Below, piece after piece: positions 35,498 to 48,352 of a stretch of DNA of 64,000 nt. The notes below the pieces were generated by a model. That model was not told where the DNA came from and did not search any database. It was given only the letters and a program-made list of their open reading frames with translations. The stretch lies in NCBI RefSeq assembly GCF_019059575.1, contig NW_024881589.1, forward strand, positions 1,013,501 through 1,077,500. Direction: 5' to 3'. The position numbers and the translations under genes are program-made. How positions within the stretch are numbered: position 1 is the first letter of the stretch; the number at the start of each line of letters is the position of its first letter. This stretch comes from Amphibalanus amphitrite (lineage: Eukaryota; Arthropoda; Thecostraca; Balanomorpha; Balanidae).

Positions 35498-35851
35498 CCG
35501 CTTCTCTTCTGGCACTAGTAGAAGCTCTTCTACCGATACTGACTGGCAGCTGCCTGGATAATATGCAGCAGAACAAACTGCTCCTCTTGGCTTCTAGCAC
35601 TGGTAGAAGCTCTTCTACCGATACTGACTGGCAGCTGCCTGGATCTGGTACAGAATAGGCAGCAGAACAATCTGCTCCTCTTGACTTCTAGCACTGGTAG
35701 AAGCTCTTCTACCGATACTGACTGGCAGCTGCCTGGATCTGGTACAGAATAGGCAGCCTAACAAACTGCTCCTCTTGACTTCTGGCACTGGTAGAAGCTC
35801 TTCTACCGATACTGACTGGCAGCTGCCTGGATCTGGTACAGAATAGGCAGC
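35498..35851 (-). repeat. Minisatellite containing copies of a last coding exon
   Basis: Four tandem units of about 80-96 bp. On the minus strand each repeats the segment encoding LPILYQIQAAASQYR plus stop, and the following 3' sequence. The first unit on the minus strand (35803-35851) is the real last exon of the gene at 35803-37878. The others fall in its 3' UTR. Confidence 0.9.
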
Positions 35852-37878
35852 TGGGGGTCCGATGGCCTGCAAAACATAAGGCGCGTTGCTATAGGAAAAA
35901 CCATTTATGCGAGTTTACACAAACGTTATATGTATTAGCCTTACTTTTAGTCTATTAAGATATTGACACTTACGATACAGAGCGGCCATCGATCAATTGC
36001 GTTTATAATCCTTATTTTTAGCAGCTATGCGCAAGCCTATACGTTCGCAATAACAATTTCTATGTGACTTCATGGTCTCTTCATTTAAAATGACGATATC
36101 GGATCGGAGATTACAACATTATGAGTTACGGCTCACAACTATTTCACTCACCCGCCGAAGAATCCTCCGGAAGGGATAGGTCCTACGATGCCGCCGCCGC
36201 CACCTCCTCCTCCGCCTCCCACGGCGGCGGCGGGCACCAGGCCGGCGATGACGGCGGCCAGCGCGAGCAGCGTGCCCGCCCAGAGCGCGCCGAGCAGCGC
36301 GGCCAGCGAGAACCCGCTGATGGCCAGGATGTCGCCGGTGGTCAGCGCTCCGCCGCCCTCAGAGTCGCCGGAGGTGCCGGAGCCACCGCCGGAGCCTTTG
36401 TTTCCCTTCATGCCTTTGTTGCCTTTCTGTCCTTTGCTGCCTTTCTGTCCTTTGCTGCCTTTCTGTCCTTTATTGCCCTTCTCTCCCTTGTTGCCTTTTA
36501 CTCCCTTATCACCTTTATCGCCCTTCATGCCCTTGTTTCCTTTATGTCCCTTTCCCCCTGTATTTTCGCCGTCACCTTTGCTGCCCTTACCCCCTTTGCT
36601 GCCTTTGCTTCCTTTATTTCCCTTGCCACCCTTATTACCCTTCTCACCTCTATTGCCCTTGCCACCTTTACTGCCTTTGTTACCGCGATTACCCTTGCCA
36701 CGCTTGTTGCCCTTGCTATTCATGTCGTCGGTATCGTCTTCATTGTTGCCACCGCCCTTGTTGCCGCCCTTATTTCGATTGCTGTACCGTCTCACTGGGT
36801 TTAGCTTATCTAGCAGCGGGCGGTCGTCAACATTGCTGCTGCTGAACGTGCTGTAAGCATCCTCCGCATCCTCAGACCCAAGCACATCACCGGTGGTGAC
36901 GATAGGTGCACTTCCTTGAGTAGCCTCATCAGCACTTTTCTCCACAATCGCGGGTAAGCCAGTGGCATTGACGGAAGCAGGCTGTGGGTTCTTTGTGCTC
37001 CCTGGAGTGGCAGTAGTCTGTCCACCATCATCGTCATCAATCTCATCAGTGCTGGCGGTGGAAGAACTCAACAGAGGAGTGGCAGTGCTGATATTGGGGT
37101 TCTGAATAGGACTACTGACATTGGATGGACTTGTTGAAATCTCAGGATCGGTGTTGAAAACTTGATTTGAAGAAGGAGGTTCAGCGTTAATGACTTGACT
37201 TATAGAAAGATCATCTTCATTGATGATGGAGCTCATCGGACGAACGCGGATAATTAAATCTAAATGAAGTGACGTTAACTTTGTGCTGGATTTGTCGGTA
37301 GAAACTGGAGTGATATCAACGGTGATTTTGTTCGAGGCTTCTGGAGTGCCATCGGCGCTGATGTTATCCCGCATCGGTAAGGCAGGACTAATGCTGAAGC
37401 TGTTCGAAGTCACTTGAGTTGAATCAGTGCTGGCGCTACTCGAAGTCGCTGATGTGGCACCAGTTCTCTTATCATTCAAGGTAACCGCGGCAAAATCAGC
37501 GCCAAGTTCTCCGGAAGGCGCTGAAGCTGCGTCAGGGATGTCGTCTTCTGAAATTGTCTGAGTTACGTTTGGTACGTCACTGTTCAAAACCACAGAAGCG
37601 CCAATGGCTTCATAAGGAGGCACTGTAGTAGCATTTGTGCCGCCGTCAACTGTAACCGATGGATAAACATCAGTGCTGATGTTTGATCTCACCGGGAAGG
37701 CTCTCACAGTATGACTGTCCGGTGACACCACTGTTACACTGTCGATGGTATTGACGCCCGAGCTCGCAGGCTCTGCCCCGGCTGCGATGATGGCGGCGGC
37801 GGCATTTGATACCGACAGAAGGAACACGCTGGATATCACGGCACATACCACTCCTCCGGTCCACGCGCCGGACACCAT
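35803..37878 (-). CDS. Secreted/membrane protein with Gly-X-Lys repeats, family member 1
   Basis: Two exons: 37878-36152 and 35866-35803, joined at phase 2 by GG|GTGAGT and TTTTGCAG|G, giving 596 residues. ATG 37878 starts a signal peptide (MVSGAWTGGVVCAVISSVFL). About 360 Ser/Thr-rich, probably glycosylated residues follow. Residues ~386-494 are Gly-X-Lys triplets without proline. A hydrophobic helix (about 508-545), a ten-Gly run and GGFFGG come next. The last exon encodes PSDPQLPILYQIQAAASQYR, matching the last exons of the genes at 40956-42422 and 45066-45735. An upstream GTG (37941) is also in frame but less likely. Function unknown; a matrix, mucus or adhesive role is a guess. Confidence 0.75.
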
Positions 37879-37941
37879 GCTGCAGAGGGGGCCCGGCGCC
37901 CACGCGCGTCCGGGCACCACTGTGACGTACCGAGTGTTCAC

Positions 37942-39146
37942 TGCAGCCAGTACTGCTCAGTGATCACCCAGTTACACAAAAACCACGGTAATGGGACCGA
38001 CCGCTTCTTTAGAGCCGGACCAGACAGGTTCTGCGTCGATCGGGCCTCAAATAATGCGTGGAAATTCGGAGCCGTTTAGGTAGCAAAAAGGGGCAGGTTG
38101 AGTTGAATGACAAGTAAAAGTATTACAGGTAAAAACTCAAATTAAAATGTCCTTAACTAAATCCACCAAGTAAGCATCAACTTTCCTCGGTGAAGTTCAA
38201 GCTCGCTGGGGGGGGGGGGGAGGGGGAGGGAAAGGAAGTTAACATTCGCTCTTACCTCAGCTCCTTGGTCACGTAACGAAAGTCGGGGGTATGGCATGTT
38301 ACATTCAAAAGGTTATACAAACATTTTAGATTACACATAGCCCAGTCATTTATACGGCTAGACCAGAATTGACCTAACCTTAGGTCACTGATGAAAAATT
38401 CGAGAAAAGGGACTCACTTTTCACCCTAATCGATGTTTGAATTGAAAGCTGCAATGCAATCGCTCAGTCGGTGTAACTAAGGAGAGTATTAATTTTTCTT
38501 TATGCCTTGCCCGGTGATCTGACTCCGAGTAATCTTGTTCTGAAATTTCCTCATGTGTGGAATAGATGTTTCATAAGTTAAGCCGCAACTCCCGAAAATG
38601 GCCCTACTCAACAGAGTTCTTGTGGTGTCGTGGCCGACACCATTCACTCCTAGTGGTTTGACCTGTAGTGATCAGCAAAGGTCACGACCCCCAAATTTGC
38701 ACAGCACATTGTTGTGGCTCACGATCAGCGGAGCTAGAGTGCTAGAAAAATATCACCAATCGTTTCGTAAGGGGTTGAAGCTATTTTCCAACTATCGATT
38801 TTACCCCAAAGTTACGCGATGACCTGAGATCACTTATGCGTCAGGTCGAAAACACTTTTGCACAGCAGTTCTTGACAAATTTATATGAATCAGGGTAACT
38901 ACGATCGAAAGCACGTCATTTAGTAGCCCATTGAGTGTGGCAACGTTCCCTGATCCATAAATGAACAAAGGACATCGTTTGACCTTGGGGGCATCGATAG
39001 TGGAAAAGAAGCTCCTGGGCTTATCGAGTTGCCTGCAGGTGACATTTTCAGCGATCTAGCTCCGCTGGTGGGTCACAATCTGCTGTGGCCTGTGCGAATT
39101 TCGGAGTCGTTGCTTTTGTTGATCTTTGTAGGTCAGACAGCTAGGA
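37942..39146. other. Intergenic and promoter region of family member 1
   Basis: Contains a G-run at 38209-38222. No gene recognised. Confidence 0.4.
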
Positions 39147-40331
39147 TTAACCTTCGCCCCAATGGGGGGGGGGGGGCATATGTTACCACCCTTTCGCGTT
39201 TTTTGCGTATAAATAAAAAACCGCGGCGCGTAGCGCCGCGCCGCTTGGGGTAGCTTTTGGTACATCAATTTTGGACAATGTGTGAAATTTTTGACCCCAG
39301 GTCATGTCAGGTCAGGTCACCAGGTCAAGTTAACTGACCAAGCCTAAAAAAAAGTTTGCAATCATGCCCAGCCTGCAGTGTTTGTCAGAAAGATTTTAAA
39401 CTTGGTGGATTGCATGATGTTATGGGCGCCTACAATTTGTATATCTCGGATTTTGTATATCCGTGACCTAAGGTCAGGTCAGTGGCGTGACCTTTCCATT
39501 ACAAGTCAATGGAGAAAAATGAAAATGCCTCTAGATCCGTGTGTACGCATAGGAACAGTCCAAATATTTCAGAATCACAATGATTTGGACCACCCGTGAT
39601 GACCAGGGTGTCATTTTTGCTGATAGCCTCTAGAAAGGTCATCCGAGGTCCTTTGAGGCTACAAACAGATTTTTGCCAATAACTCGCGATTGGAAAGAGA
39701 TAGAACGCTGGGGATGGTCTCATTGTGTTTGTCTTGCCGAGACGCATCGACTGATATGCAACATGACTTTTCCGGTCAGGTCATGACCTTGACCTGAGGT
39801 CAAATTTTCAAGTTGACCTTTCAAGGTCAAATTATAGCTCATTCGACGCGTCTCGGCGAGAGGAGCACGATTCTGGCAATAGAAATGTCGTGGCTTTTTG
39901 TTGTCGAAAGTTATTGTCAAAAAACACTTTTCGTAAAAACAGCTATTTTTGGAGTTTTTGCCCTCTGGAGGCTAAACCCGTGACCTGAGGTCAATTTTGA
40001 TAATGACCTTTTCAAAAGAAGAGTTCAAGAACTATCGATTGCTTTTCCATGCGTTTTTCTAGCTACCATAGTTCCTGAGATAACGGCATGTTTTCTGAAA
40101 AATATGATGACCATTGGCAAATTTTGACCTTTGATGACCTCTGGTGACCCCAATATTGCTCTAAGATGAAAAATGACTGAAATACTTTCAAACGTACGCA
40201 TTGAGAGCTATCGACTGCTTTTTACCGCGTCTTTCTAGCCCTCTTAGTTTTTGAGTTAGAGGTGGGTGGTAACATATGCCCCCCCTCACTAGGGCGAAGT
40301 TGGCGGAGACCGCCACTGGGGCGCGGGTTAA
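39147..40331. mobile_element. G-run TTAA element 1
   Basis: TTAA at 39147 and 40328 encloses CCTTCGCCCCAATGGGGGG and its near-inverse (CACTGGGGCGCGGG). The subterminal signature is GCATATGTTACCACC at the left and its exact inverse at the right (40267-40281). A GC hairpin lies at 39218-39240. The interior is rich in AGGTCA/TGACCT. 1185 bp, non-coding. Confidence 0.88.
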
Positions 40332-40955
40332 CACCGAATGATTTGGGCCACGTATTCCATACTTCAAGGGCTCCGCTGCTTGCGAGTTTCAACTGGATTC
40401 GATGTGTTCCAAATCTGGCCTGAATATTAGATAATCCGGGTTGAACATTGGCTGCCTTGTCGGGCATATCTTTTTCAGACACTTGTCAATGTTTATGAAA
40501 ATGGTCAGCACCTACCAACTAATTGTTTTAGAAATGTCCTTTTCATAAATCGAAACACTTTCCATTTTATTATGTGCTGTCACACGAAATAGTTCATGCG
40601 ATATTATATTCATGACAGATACATGCAAAACGAGGAATACCTATGTCCATAACATAGGCATTAACATACACCAGTAATTATGTTTATAAACGATCGACAT
40701 TAGATGCAAACATAGATAATCATCGTGAAGGACACAAAATGAAGACTAGATAAACGCGAACACTTGACTCAATCGCTTCTTATGATCGCTTTCATACATA
40801 CTTTACACACACTGTAACATATCACATTACACTATCAAGCCTCACATAGACTTGCACGACACAATAAGTTGATTGAATACCTTTGCCCATCATCCACAGC
40901 TGATACGAACATCCGGCGTAGGCGTATATTGAAAATATCATTGTTTTTATGTGGC
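40332..40955. other. Intergenic, no gene seen
   Basis: AT-rich spacer and probable 3' UTR of the minus-strand gene at 40956-42422. Confidence 0.4.
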
Positions 40956-42422
40956 TTAGCTCTCATAATCCGCCTCTGTCTGGTATAAGCGTGCTGCCTT
41001 CTCCAGCTGGAGCAGAATTGGTAGGTCGGCGCTGAGTGACCTGTAAACAAAACACATGACTACAATTATGGAACTGCAATGGTATAGTTAGATTGCCGAA
41101 GAAAATTAATTACTTTTTCGTGTAAGGAACACTATCTAAGCTCAGCAAAGTACACAAATGTAACGATGATAATACTAAAATTTGAGAAACAGACTATTAG
41201 AATTATAGACCTTACCATACATTCATTACATATATAGTTAGTAAGTAAATGGTACAATGTCCCATGGGCTCTAATGCTCACAGTCAGCAGGACAAAGTGC
41301 TTAGAAATGCTATAACTAAATAATAATAAAAAACATTTTAATGCTTTAATGACATTATTACAAAATGTTTCAAATATGGATTCCATTACATTTAAATATT
41401 CGAAGTACACGCAACAGTATAAAACTGTATGCTTTAAGGTCTTAGATGAGTCTGTACTGGACCTAACTATTCATCTAACATGAATCAAATGTTGGATGGA
41501 AAAAGTTTGCTTTTACAAACGATTACGCTACGATCGATCTCTGAATGTGTGGCTTGTGATAATTATATTTAGCAATGCTACGCATTTTTTAATGTTTTTA
41601 AATGCCGATCAAAATTCTTGTGGCCTTGACATTGCAAAAAAAAACTGTAGCCATTTTTGCAGCACAACTCTGTCGGCAACAAGTTGAACCGAACAGCTGT
41701 AGCTGCTAACTTTTTGATATGAAATTTCTCACAGCATTTCTATAAATTGCCTTGAAAATTGTACTGTAACCCTGCGATGCTCTTCGTAACACAGTTGATC
41801 ATGGTTTGTCTACTAAGTAATTTTCTAGCCGTTTACCCAGCTCTGGTATTCGGTCGTTTTCTCACCTTTTGTATCCGTGGCCGTACCCGCCATACCCGCC
41901 GTGACCGCCGTGGTGGCCGTAGCCGCCGTAGTCGCCGTAGTAACCGTACCCATAGCCGTACTGATGGTGGTGGTCGGCGATCAGCGCGATAAAGATCAGG
42001 ATGATGATCACCACAATGGCGGCCACCAGACAGATGATCACCACCGAGACGATGGCGTTGCTGCCCAGCGCCAGCCATGTGTTGGCGCTGCTGTTCTCCT
42101 TCAGCACGCTGAGGCCGGGAAGGGTGAACAGCGACCAGCTCCGGCTGAACAGACGTCGGAGGTGGTCGGCGATGGCGCCCGGGATTGCAGACGGACTGAG
42201 GGTGACGGCGGTAGCGGCGGGGCTGGTGACATCAGCAGCGGACGCAGCAGTAGCAGGGACGGCGGCAGTGGCGGCTGGGCTGGCGGCATCAGCAGCGGGA
42301 GCAGCAGCGGGGGAAGGGACGGCGGCCGAGGCGGCGTTGACGGCTGACGGTAACACCAGTGCAGTGACAGCGAGCCCAGTGACTGCGAGAGCAGTGATCT
42401 GTCGTCCAGTGACCGGCGCCAT
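40956..42422 (-). CDS. Membrane protein with Tyr/Gly/His tail, family member 2
   Basis: Exons 42422-41866 and 41040-40956, phase 2, AAAAG|GTGAGA and GTTTACAG|G, giving 213 residues. ATG 42422 begins a signal peptide (MAPVTGRQITALAVTGLAVT). An Ala/Pro/Ser/Val-rich stretch follows, then 'LPGLSVLKENSSANTW', a strong membrane helix (VVIICLVAAIVVIIILIFIA) and a tail of GYG/GGYGH repeats. The short last exon encodes SLSADLPILLQLEKAARLYQ plus eight residues, the family terminal motif. The helix-proximal part resembles the plus-strand member at 54148-57848. The unspliced frame stops two residues after the donor, supporting the splice. Tail composition recalls cuticle or adhesive proteins, inference only. 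Confidence 0.75.
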
Positions 42423-42676
42423 GACGCCCCTTCTGCGCCGAGCCGCGCTGTGTCTGACACTGGCGTCGGTGCCTGCGTCGGTGGCTGGTCCAGTGACCCA
42501 GTGGCAGTACCTGCCAGTTTTTATCGACGGCTGGGGCGGGTTCATGACATGAAGCACCCCAGCTGCCGGACTGTCGAATAGGTTGAATAGGTGGGTGGAG
42601 CCATTTCTTCAGCGGTGGCTATCTAATTCTTACTCATTTTACGGTAGTTTAATGTCGTGCTAACATATTCTGTGTC

Positions 42677-43882
42677 TTAACCCGCGCCCCGCTGGGGGGG
42701 GGGGGGGAGGGGCAGAATCTGCCCCCTCCCGTTTTTCGCCAATAACTTCTAAACGCGTTACGCCAGCGACATCAAACTTTGAGTACCTTATCATCCATCA
42801 ATTTGACACGTTCCCTGAAAATTTGAGCGAAATCCGTCGGAATTTTTTTTTTTGAGAAATTGACGTTTTTGTGACGTCATGTTCGCCATTTTCGCCTCAA
42901 AAAACGGCAAAATTTCAAACGCCGGTAACATCTTCATTTTTAAAGGAATCAAGACGTAACAAAAAAGGTTATACGTGATTCTACTTTGTCTATCAAATGG
43001 CTATCTCGGTTTTTTGAAATTGTTGGATTTTGGCCCAAGTTTTTTTCTTAAAAAACTGACTTCTTTGGGAAAATTATTATAAAATCCAAAATTTTGAGTG
43101 TATCGAAAAAACCAGAATATATGTCAGAGAAGTAGTCTATGTGCACCTATATACCAATTTTTTAGAAGAATCGGTTCAAAAATGTGGGAGTTATTCAAAA
43201 TTTTATGACGTCACGACACACAAAAATTTTGAAAAATGATTTTTTTGGAAGTTCTAGACTTCGTACGGAAACAAAAATAGCACCATTCGATTCGCCGTGA
43301 AAAACTGCATCAGTTAGACACCTTTTTAGGCCTTAACAAGCAACTTCAAAATTTGACCTCACTTGACCTGACCTTGACCTGACCTCGACCTGAAACTCAT
43401 CCAGAGGTGGTCCATATCACTTATTGAGTGTGCCTATTAAATTCTATGAGTAAAATGACCCATAAAACATGTGTCGCACATGCCCTTTTCTATATTTTGT
43501 TTTTGGTGACCTGACCTGACCTGACCTGACCTTGACCTTGACCTTTGAATGACATTGTATGCAACGAATTTTGTCTTGGTAGTCTAAGAACACGTTTTGG
43601 GCAATCAGTCTCAGCCCATTCTCCGGCAACTACGGTGCTAGGCCGATACTGTAGAAACTTACATTTTGTACCCTTGACCTGACCTTGACCTGACCTCTGA
43701 CCTACTTAAGCAAAAAAATTTGGGCTCTGTAGTAGTGCCTTGTTGAGAGCTTTCGATTGCCGTTTTCCCCGTCTTTCTACGACCATCGGTTCGGAAGTTA
43801 GACAGGGAGGGGGGCAGAATCTGCCCCCCCCCCCCCCCAGCAGGGCGCGTATGGCTGAATAGCGCAGCGGGGCGCGGGTTAA
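42677..43882. mobile_element. G-run TTAA element 2
   Basis: TTAA at 42677 and 43879. Tips are CCCGCGCCCCGCTGGGG and inverse, with signature hairpin GGGGCAGAATCTGCCCC at both ends. The interior has runs of TGACC (43366-43395, 43506-43550, 43674-43705). The right end carries an extra ~26 bp between two tip copies. Confidence 0.9.
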
Positions 43883-45065
43883 TTGTATCTCCTAAACAGT
43901 TTAATAACACAGCGATCAGCACCCTAAAATCCATCGCAAAGGCTTCACCGTTTTGTTTTTAAATCCTAGCAGAAGCTAGACTCATAGTCATAACCAAGGC
44001 CGTCATAACAGCCGTGACTGCCTTGGAGTCACGACAGCTCGTTAAGACTTTTTTTGAGCCGCCACGGGCCGGATGGCTGTCTGGGACCAGCAGTGGGCCC
44101 GTAAATAGCCTACTAGCTTTGGACAAGCATATATGAAACAAAAATATGGGCCCCAATGTATAGCGGAAACCGCTGACATTTCAATAGGCATAACCCATTC
44201 AAAAACAATGTAAAAGACATCATCTATAGAAAGTGAATGAATTTTCAGTAAGCACATAATAAAAAAGGGTATATTTTAGCATGCAGCTTGCACTCTGTTA
44301 CATGCACGCCGACAATGCACTCACACAGGGTCATACGGCTGCACGGCAACACATCTCGTATGCCCCCCATATTAGTTGACGAAACAAACAAAATAATAGC
44401 CACCTTCTCTCGGAAACACAATAAGCCAGCTATGCAATTTTTTGTTTTTAACATTGTCCTCGTTAATGTTTAAAAGTTTATGCTAAAAACATAACTATAA
44501 CGGCAGCAAAACAAACACACTTACCTAGGCTTCAACATTCAAGTATTAACGAAAATAATGCAACTATAACACATAGTTAACACAAATCATAAACCAATTT
44601 TCTCACAATGATCTTCACAAAAGCACTAATAACGAAAGATGATCAATCTCACTCTTCACACAGGCATGACGCAATGCCATATTAGTTACCCGAACAAATT
44701 AGCGAAGATCTAATTTCTATCACACAAAATGACAATGCAGTAACGTAAGTAATGCGGTAACTATTCAGCAATAAAACCGATGAGGCATAGATGAGGTCAA
44801 ACTATCTTCTACATTGGAAGATTTTGTAGCTTCCACACGGGAACATTCGACAAACGATAACAAGCTGAAATGACACCTCATTAAAACAACGGGGGAGGAT
44901 TTTACTTGCGCATTGCCCACGCATGCATGGCCTAATGCATGCATCACTGCGATCTTCCCCGTTCACTTGCTGCACATTGACATAATAAAGCATTCATCAT
45001 GGTAGTTTTCGTTCCACCTCCATGGTAGGAAATGGTAAAAATCACGATAATTACTTGAAAGCTTC
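43883..45065. other. Intergenic, no gene seen
   Basis: AT-rich spacer. No frame or RNA recognised. Confidence 0.4.
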
Positions 45066-45735
45066 TCATTGGTACAGGTTTGCGGCCGTTTCAAGGTGAT
45101 TCAAAATGAATGGCGTTGATCTGAGCGCTCTGAAAATAAATTTTCGCTTGATTAGTTGAGAACTAATTCGGATTTTACACATGCACAATGACAATTTAAT
45201 CGAATAACAACAATTTCTTCGAATAACAACAAGTTCGTTCACGCTATTTCAAATATTACACGCTGCAATTCATCTCAAATGATGCTTTACCTTTTACCCA
45301 CATTCCTGCTGAAAAAATCCCACCCAACACCCAACGGCCTCACCACTTGTTGAGAATAAAATTGACGAGCCGCTGAGCTCAATAGTGATTATCTCACCTG
45401 TAATGTGAATAACTGTGGTGTCCGCCATGTCCCCCGTATCCCCCGTATCCACCGTATCCGCCGTATCCGCCGTATTTGCCGTGTTTGCCGGGGAGCAGCA
45501 GCAGGCCGATGATAACCACTGCAGCCACGATCAGCACCACCCAGATGATGGAGGTGCCGCCCAGGCCGGTCTGCTTGTCCAGGTAGTGGTGGACCTGAGT
45601 GGTGCCGCCGCTGGTGCCGCTCGTCTGGCGGCCTGGTGGTGGTGCTCGCTGCAGTGGTGTGTATCGCCCAGTAGCGAGGGTGAAGGTAGCGGCGACGACC
45701 GCGGCCACGAGGCAGATCAGCAGAGAGGACCGCAT
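45066..45735 (-). CDS. Small membrane protein with Gly-Gly-Tyr tail, family member 3
   Basis: Exons 45735-45398 and 45129-45066, phase 2, TTACAG|GTGAGA and TTATTTTCAG|A, giving 133 residues. A signal peptide (MRSSLLICLVAAVVAATFTL), a short polar ectodomain, and a membrane helix (IIWVVLIVAAVVIIGLLLLP) are followed by a tail of five GGY repeats ending HHSYSHYR. The 64-nt last exon, the same length as in family member 1, encodes ALRSTPFILNHLETAANLYQ and stop. It is the most compact member and shows the minimal plan: signal, helix, Gly/Tyr tail, terminal motif. Confidence 0.78.
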
Positions 45736-46860
45736 GCTGAGTCCAGTGGGCAGAGCAGGGCGTCGGCAGTCGGGTGGCAGTCTGGACAGCTACTGGTGCC
45801 AAAACGCAGTCACCGCAGAAGCCTTACGGTTAGCGAATATAGAGGGGCCAGTTTTTTGGTAGACGGACCCGGTTCTAACGGAAATGGTGTGTGTGGGTGG
45901 GAAATGAAAACGAAGTCTCATGAGTCGAAAGTGGTTCATCACGCGACAGGCTTTCAGACTGCCGAAAACGGTGACCACGGACGGCATTGTGACCTTATCG
46001 CTGGCAGCATTATCTAGAGAAAATTGTGAGCGGGGGACACATATAGGTAGGCCCTGCAAAATGATTTCGTTTGTGGTACATGCCGATTGTAAGATGATTT
46101 GAAATTAAACCAGCTATCATTTACAACGCGGAAAAATTCAAATAATCGTTCTATTGCCTGCAATTGCATCTGTATTTGAACAAAAGCAATGTCACGTCTT
46201 TGTCGAAAGAATCCGTTTTCAACGCCAAGAGATGAAGAGACCACACCATTCTGGAAAAAAATTGATACGATAAATTTCCATGGCCAACTACCCGAAACAC
46301 CAAACAACTTTGAGATAGGAACGCGCGTTCAGTTGATGAATAAAGTTCCGGGTGTGAGTGAGCACCCGTTCTGAAACAAAAATAGCCTGTTCAAGGAGAC
46401 AGGCCAATTTTCTGCGCCAACAGCCACACTAATAGTTTAGGAACACATGAAATGTTCGTTTAACATTGGTATTAAAAAGACCAATATTCTCTCTACCTTG
46501 GCCACATAAGGACCTTATTCAATTCTTGCACGGTGAATGCAAAACGGCTGGTGTTATGCATTCTCTGCTGAGGTGATTACCGAGAGCTTTGACATATGGC
46601 ACACACACAATCGATCGCCTCAGTTTCATCTGACAAACCATTCATCTACAAATCTGTAACATGGGTGAAAAAATGTCTCAGGCTGTCACCGACGGAAGGT
46701 CCAGCTGACTCACGCCTAATTTTGACATTTGAGCAGTAGCTAAATGAAGTTTGAGATGCGCTGAGGACATCAAGGTACGCCTATCATGAAATAATCAATT
46801 TTCGACAGTCACAACTCACATCATTGTGCTGCAGTTATTGGAATCACAAACCACTGACAC
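45736..46860. other. Intergenic, no gene seen
   Basis: Promoter side of family member 3, then AT-rich DNA. Nothing recognised. Confidence 0.4.
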
Positions 46861-47018
46861 CATAGGCGGCGGAACAGGGGGGGGGGGGGGCACCGGCGCA
46901 CCGTGCCCCCTTGATTTTGGCATTTTAACATTAGCCCTATAGGCGTTGCATGGAAAGAATGGTACCAAAAGTCGGCAGTGCCCCCCCCCCCTTAATTGAA
47001 GGTGTTCCGCCGCTACTG
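46861..47018 (+). mobile_element. hAT-type MITE, copy 2
   Basis: 158 bp, flanked by a perfect 8-bp duplication ACTGACAC (46853-46860 and 47019-47026). Same ends and interior as 11304-11454, with expanded G- and C-runs. Confidence 0.92.
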
Positions 47019-47026
47019 ACTGACAC

Positions 47027-48352
47027 GTAGATAAAAGGAAAAAGCTGCAGAGGAGCGCTGAGTGTATTGTCCGTGCAAAGCGGAAGCAAATTTTCGTTCT
47101 ATTTAATGCATGGCTTGAGGTCGTTTCGACACGAAGAGAAACATCACAAACAAGATTATCATCCACAATTCCATTTAGGTGAATGTTTTCGAGAAAAGGA
47201 GATGGAACAACGGTTGATCATAAATCATAATCCTCAAAACACGGGTGGCTCTCGTCGAGTGACGTTAGCATGCTCCTAAAACTCGGTTCGGTTAGAGAGT
47301 AGTTGATTAGTATGTAGCACCAACAACCTCAGCTTGTTCGAGACACCAATAGATACCTACGGTTGTTAGGCCCATGGCGAGCGGCGAGGATCGCCGTCCC
47401 CTGTCCCTGTTATACGGCCTTGCCTTGCCCACGGTTTATGACGATTCGGCGGAGTCTCAGTCCTATCGTCCCATAACGTCCGAGGCCTGTTTATGGGGCC
47501 GGCGATGGCACCCCGAAGATTCTACTGGTCAGTCGAATTTGAAAAGTCTTAGTGATCGAACCTCGTTGTGTCGGTTGTGAGGCCGAGTATTGCGCAGAGG
47601 AATTGTGACTAGCGCTACGCATTGGTATAACATCGTAAGTACCTATATCGGGCATTTGTAGTGTTTTTTTTTCGGGAATAGAATCACCGTTAACAAATAC
47701 CCCGCTAATTTAATTTACAATTAGCTGAAAAAAACGTAACCTGATTGTTTGATATTACTGAACAAGATAGCACTTTTACTTGTTATCGACCTCAGGAGCA
47801 AGCTGGTATTACAAATAACATATGTTCACCGTTAAACACTTTTCCTCTTTATAATGCAAACCTGATTCGAACTTCATCGCATAAACAATAAACATGCGTC
47901 GCCTCCGAGATGCGAACTCACGACCCACGGATCCGTAATCCGAGACGCTACCAACTACGCTACATGGGCCCGAGCGGCGCGGCCCGGAGAGATGCGATGT
48001 GGCTGGTGGGGTGCAGAGAAATATTTACCCTGTACGCCCTAGAAGATCGGCTTGATTTCGTGCAAAATGGTAGCCATAAGCCAACCAAATGCTTTGACTT
48101 ACCTGACATGGCATGTTTGCAGCAGACTGAGATTGAGAAAAGACAGATGCAGAGGCACCACTCGCATCATTCGTGGTGTTTGTGTTGGTGTCCGATGTCT
48201 GGCTTTTCCCATCTTCAGTGGAGCACAACCACGTGGAACAAAAATTACCAAAAACGCCAACGGCCACAATCCCGCCACACAAACAGGACAAAGAGTCTGC
48301 GATCTGCTGCGATCATTCACGTGAGCACGGGTCATTCACCATTTGAATTAGT
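47027..48352. other. Intergenic with a decayed tRNA-Arg-like sequence
   Basis: No gene recognised apart from the tRNA-like stretch listed separately. A 68-codon frame at 47374-47580 has a good ATG context but no family features. Confidence 0.35.
47898..47969 (-). repeat. tRNA-Arg(ACG)-like sequence, pseudogene or SINE head
   Basis: The minus strand carries A-box TAGCGTAGTTGG, an anticodon arm like tRNA-Arg (TTACGGA loop, ACG), and B-box-like GAGTTCGCATC. The acceptor stem (GCCCATG against AGGCGAC) does not pair, so it is not a functional tRNA. More likely it is a tRNA-derived SINE fragment. Confidence 0.6.

Noticed and set aside
35498-35851. CRISPR-like array
   Set aside because: Units are near-identical along their whole length without unique spacers. 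It is a eukaryotic minisatellite.
36121-36856. Two plus-strand frames opposite the Gly-X-Lys segment
   Set aside because: Antisense shadows of the repeat (Pro/Leu/Phe-rich translations). The minus strand has signal peptide, helix and splice support.
38209-38235. Isolated G-run as another G-run element
   Set aside because: No matching inverse end or 4-bp duplication was found.
47374-47580. 68-codon frame with good ATG context
   Set aside because: No homology, no splice support, and ordinary for its length. It could be a first exon but I cannot support it.
47898-47969. Functional tRNA-Arg gene
   Set aside because: The acceptor stem does not pair and the D and T stems are weak, so it is listed as a relic.
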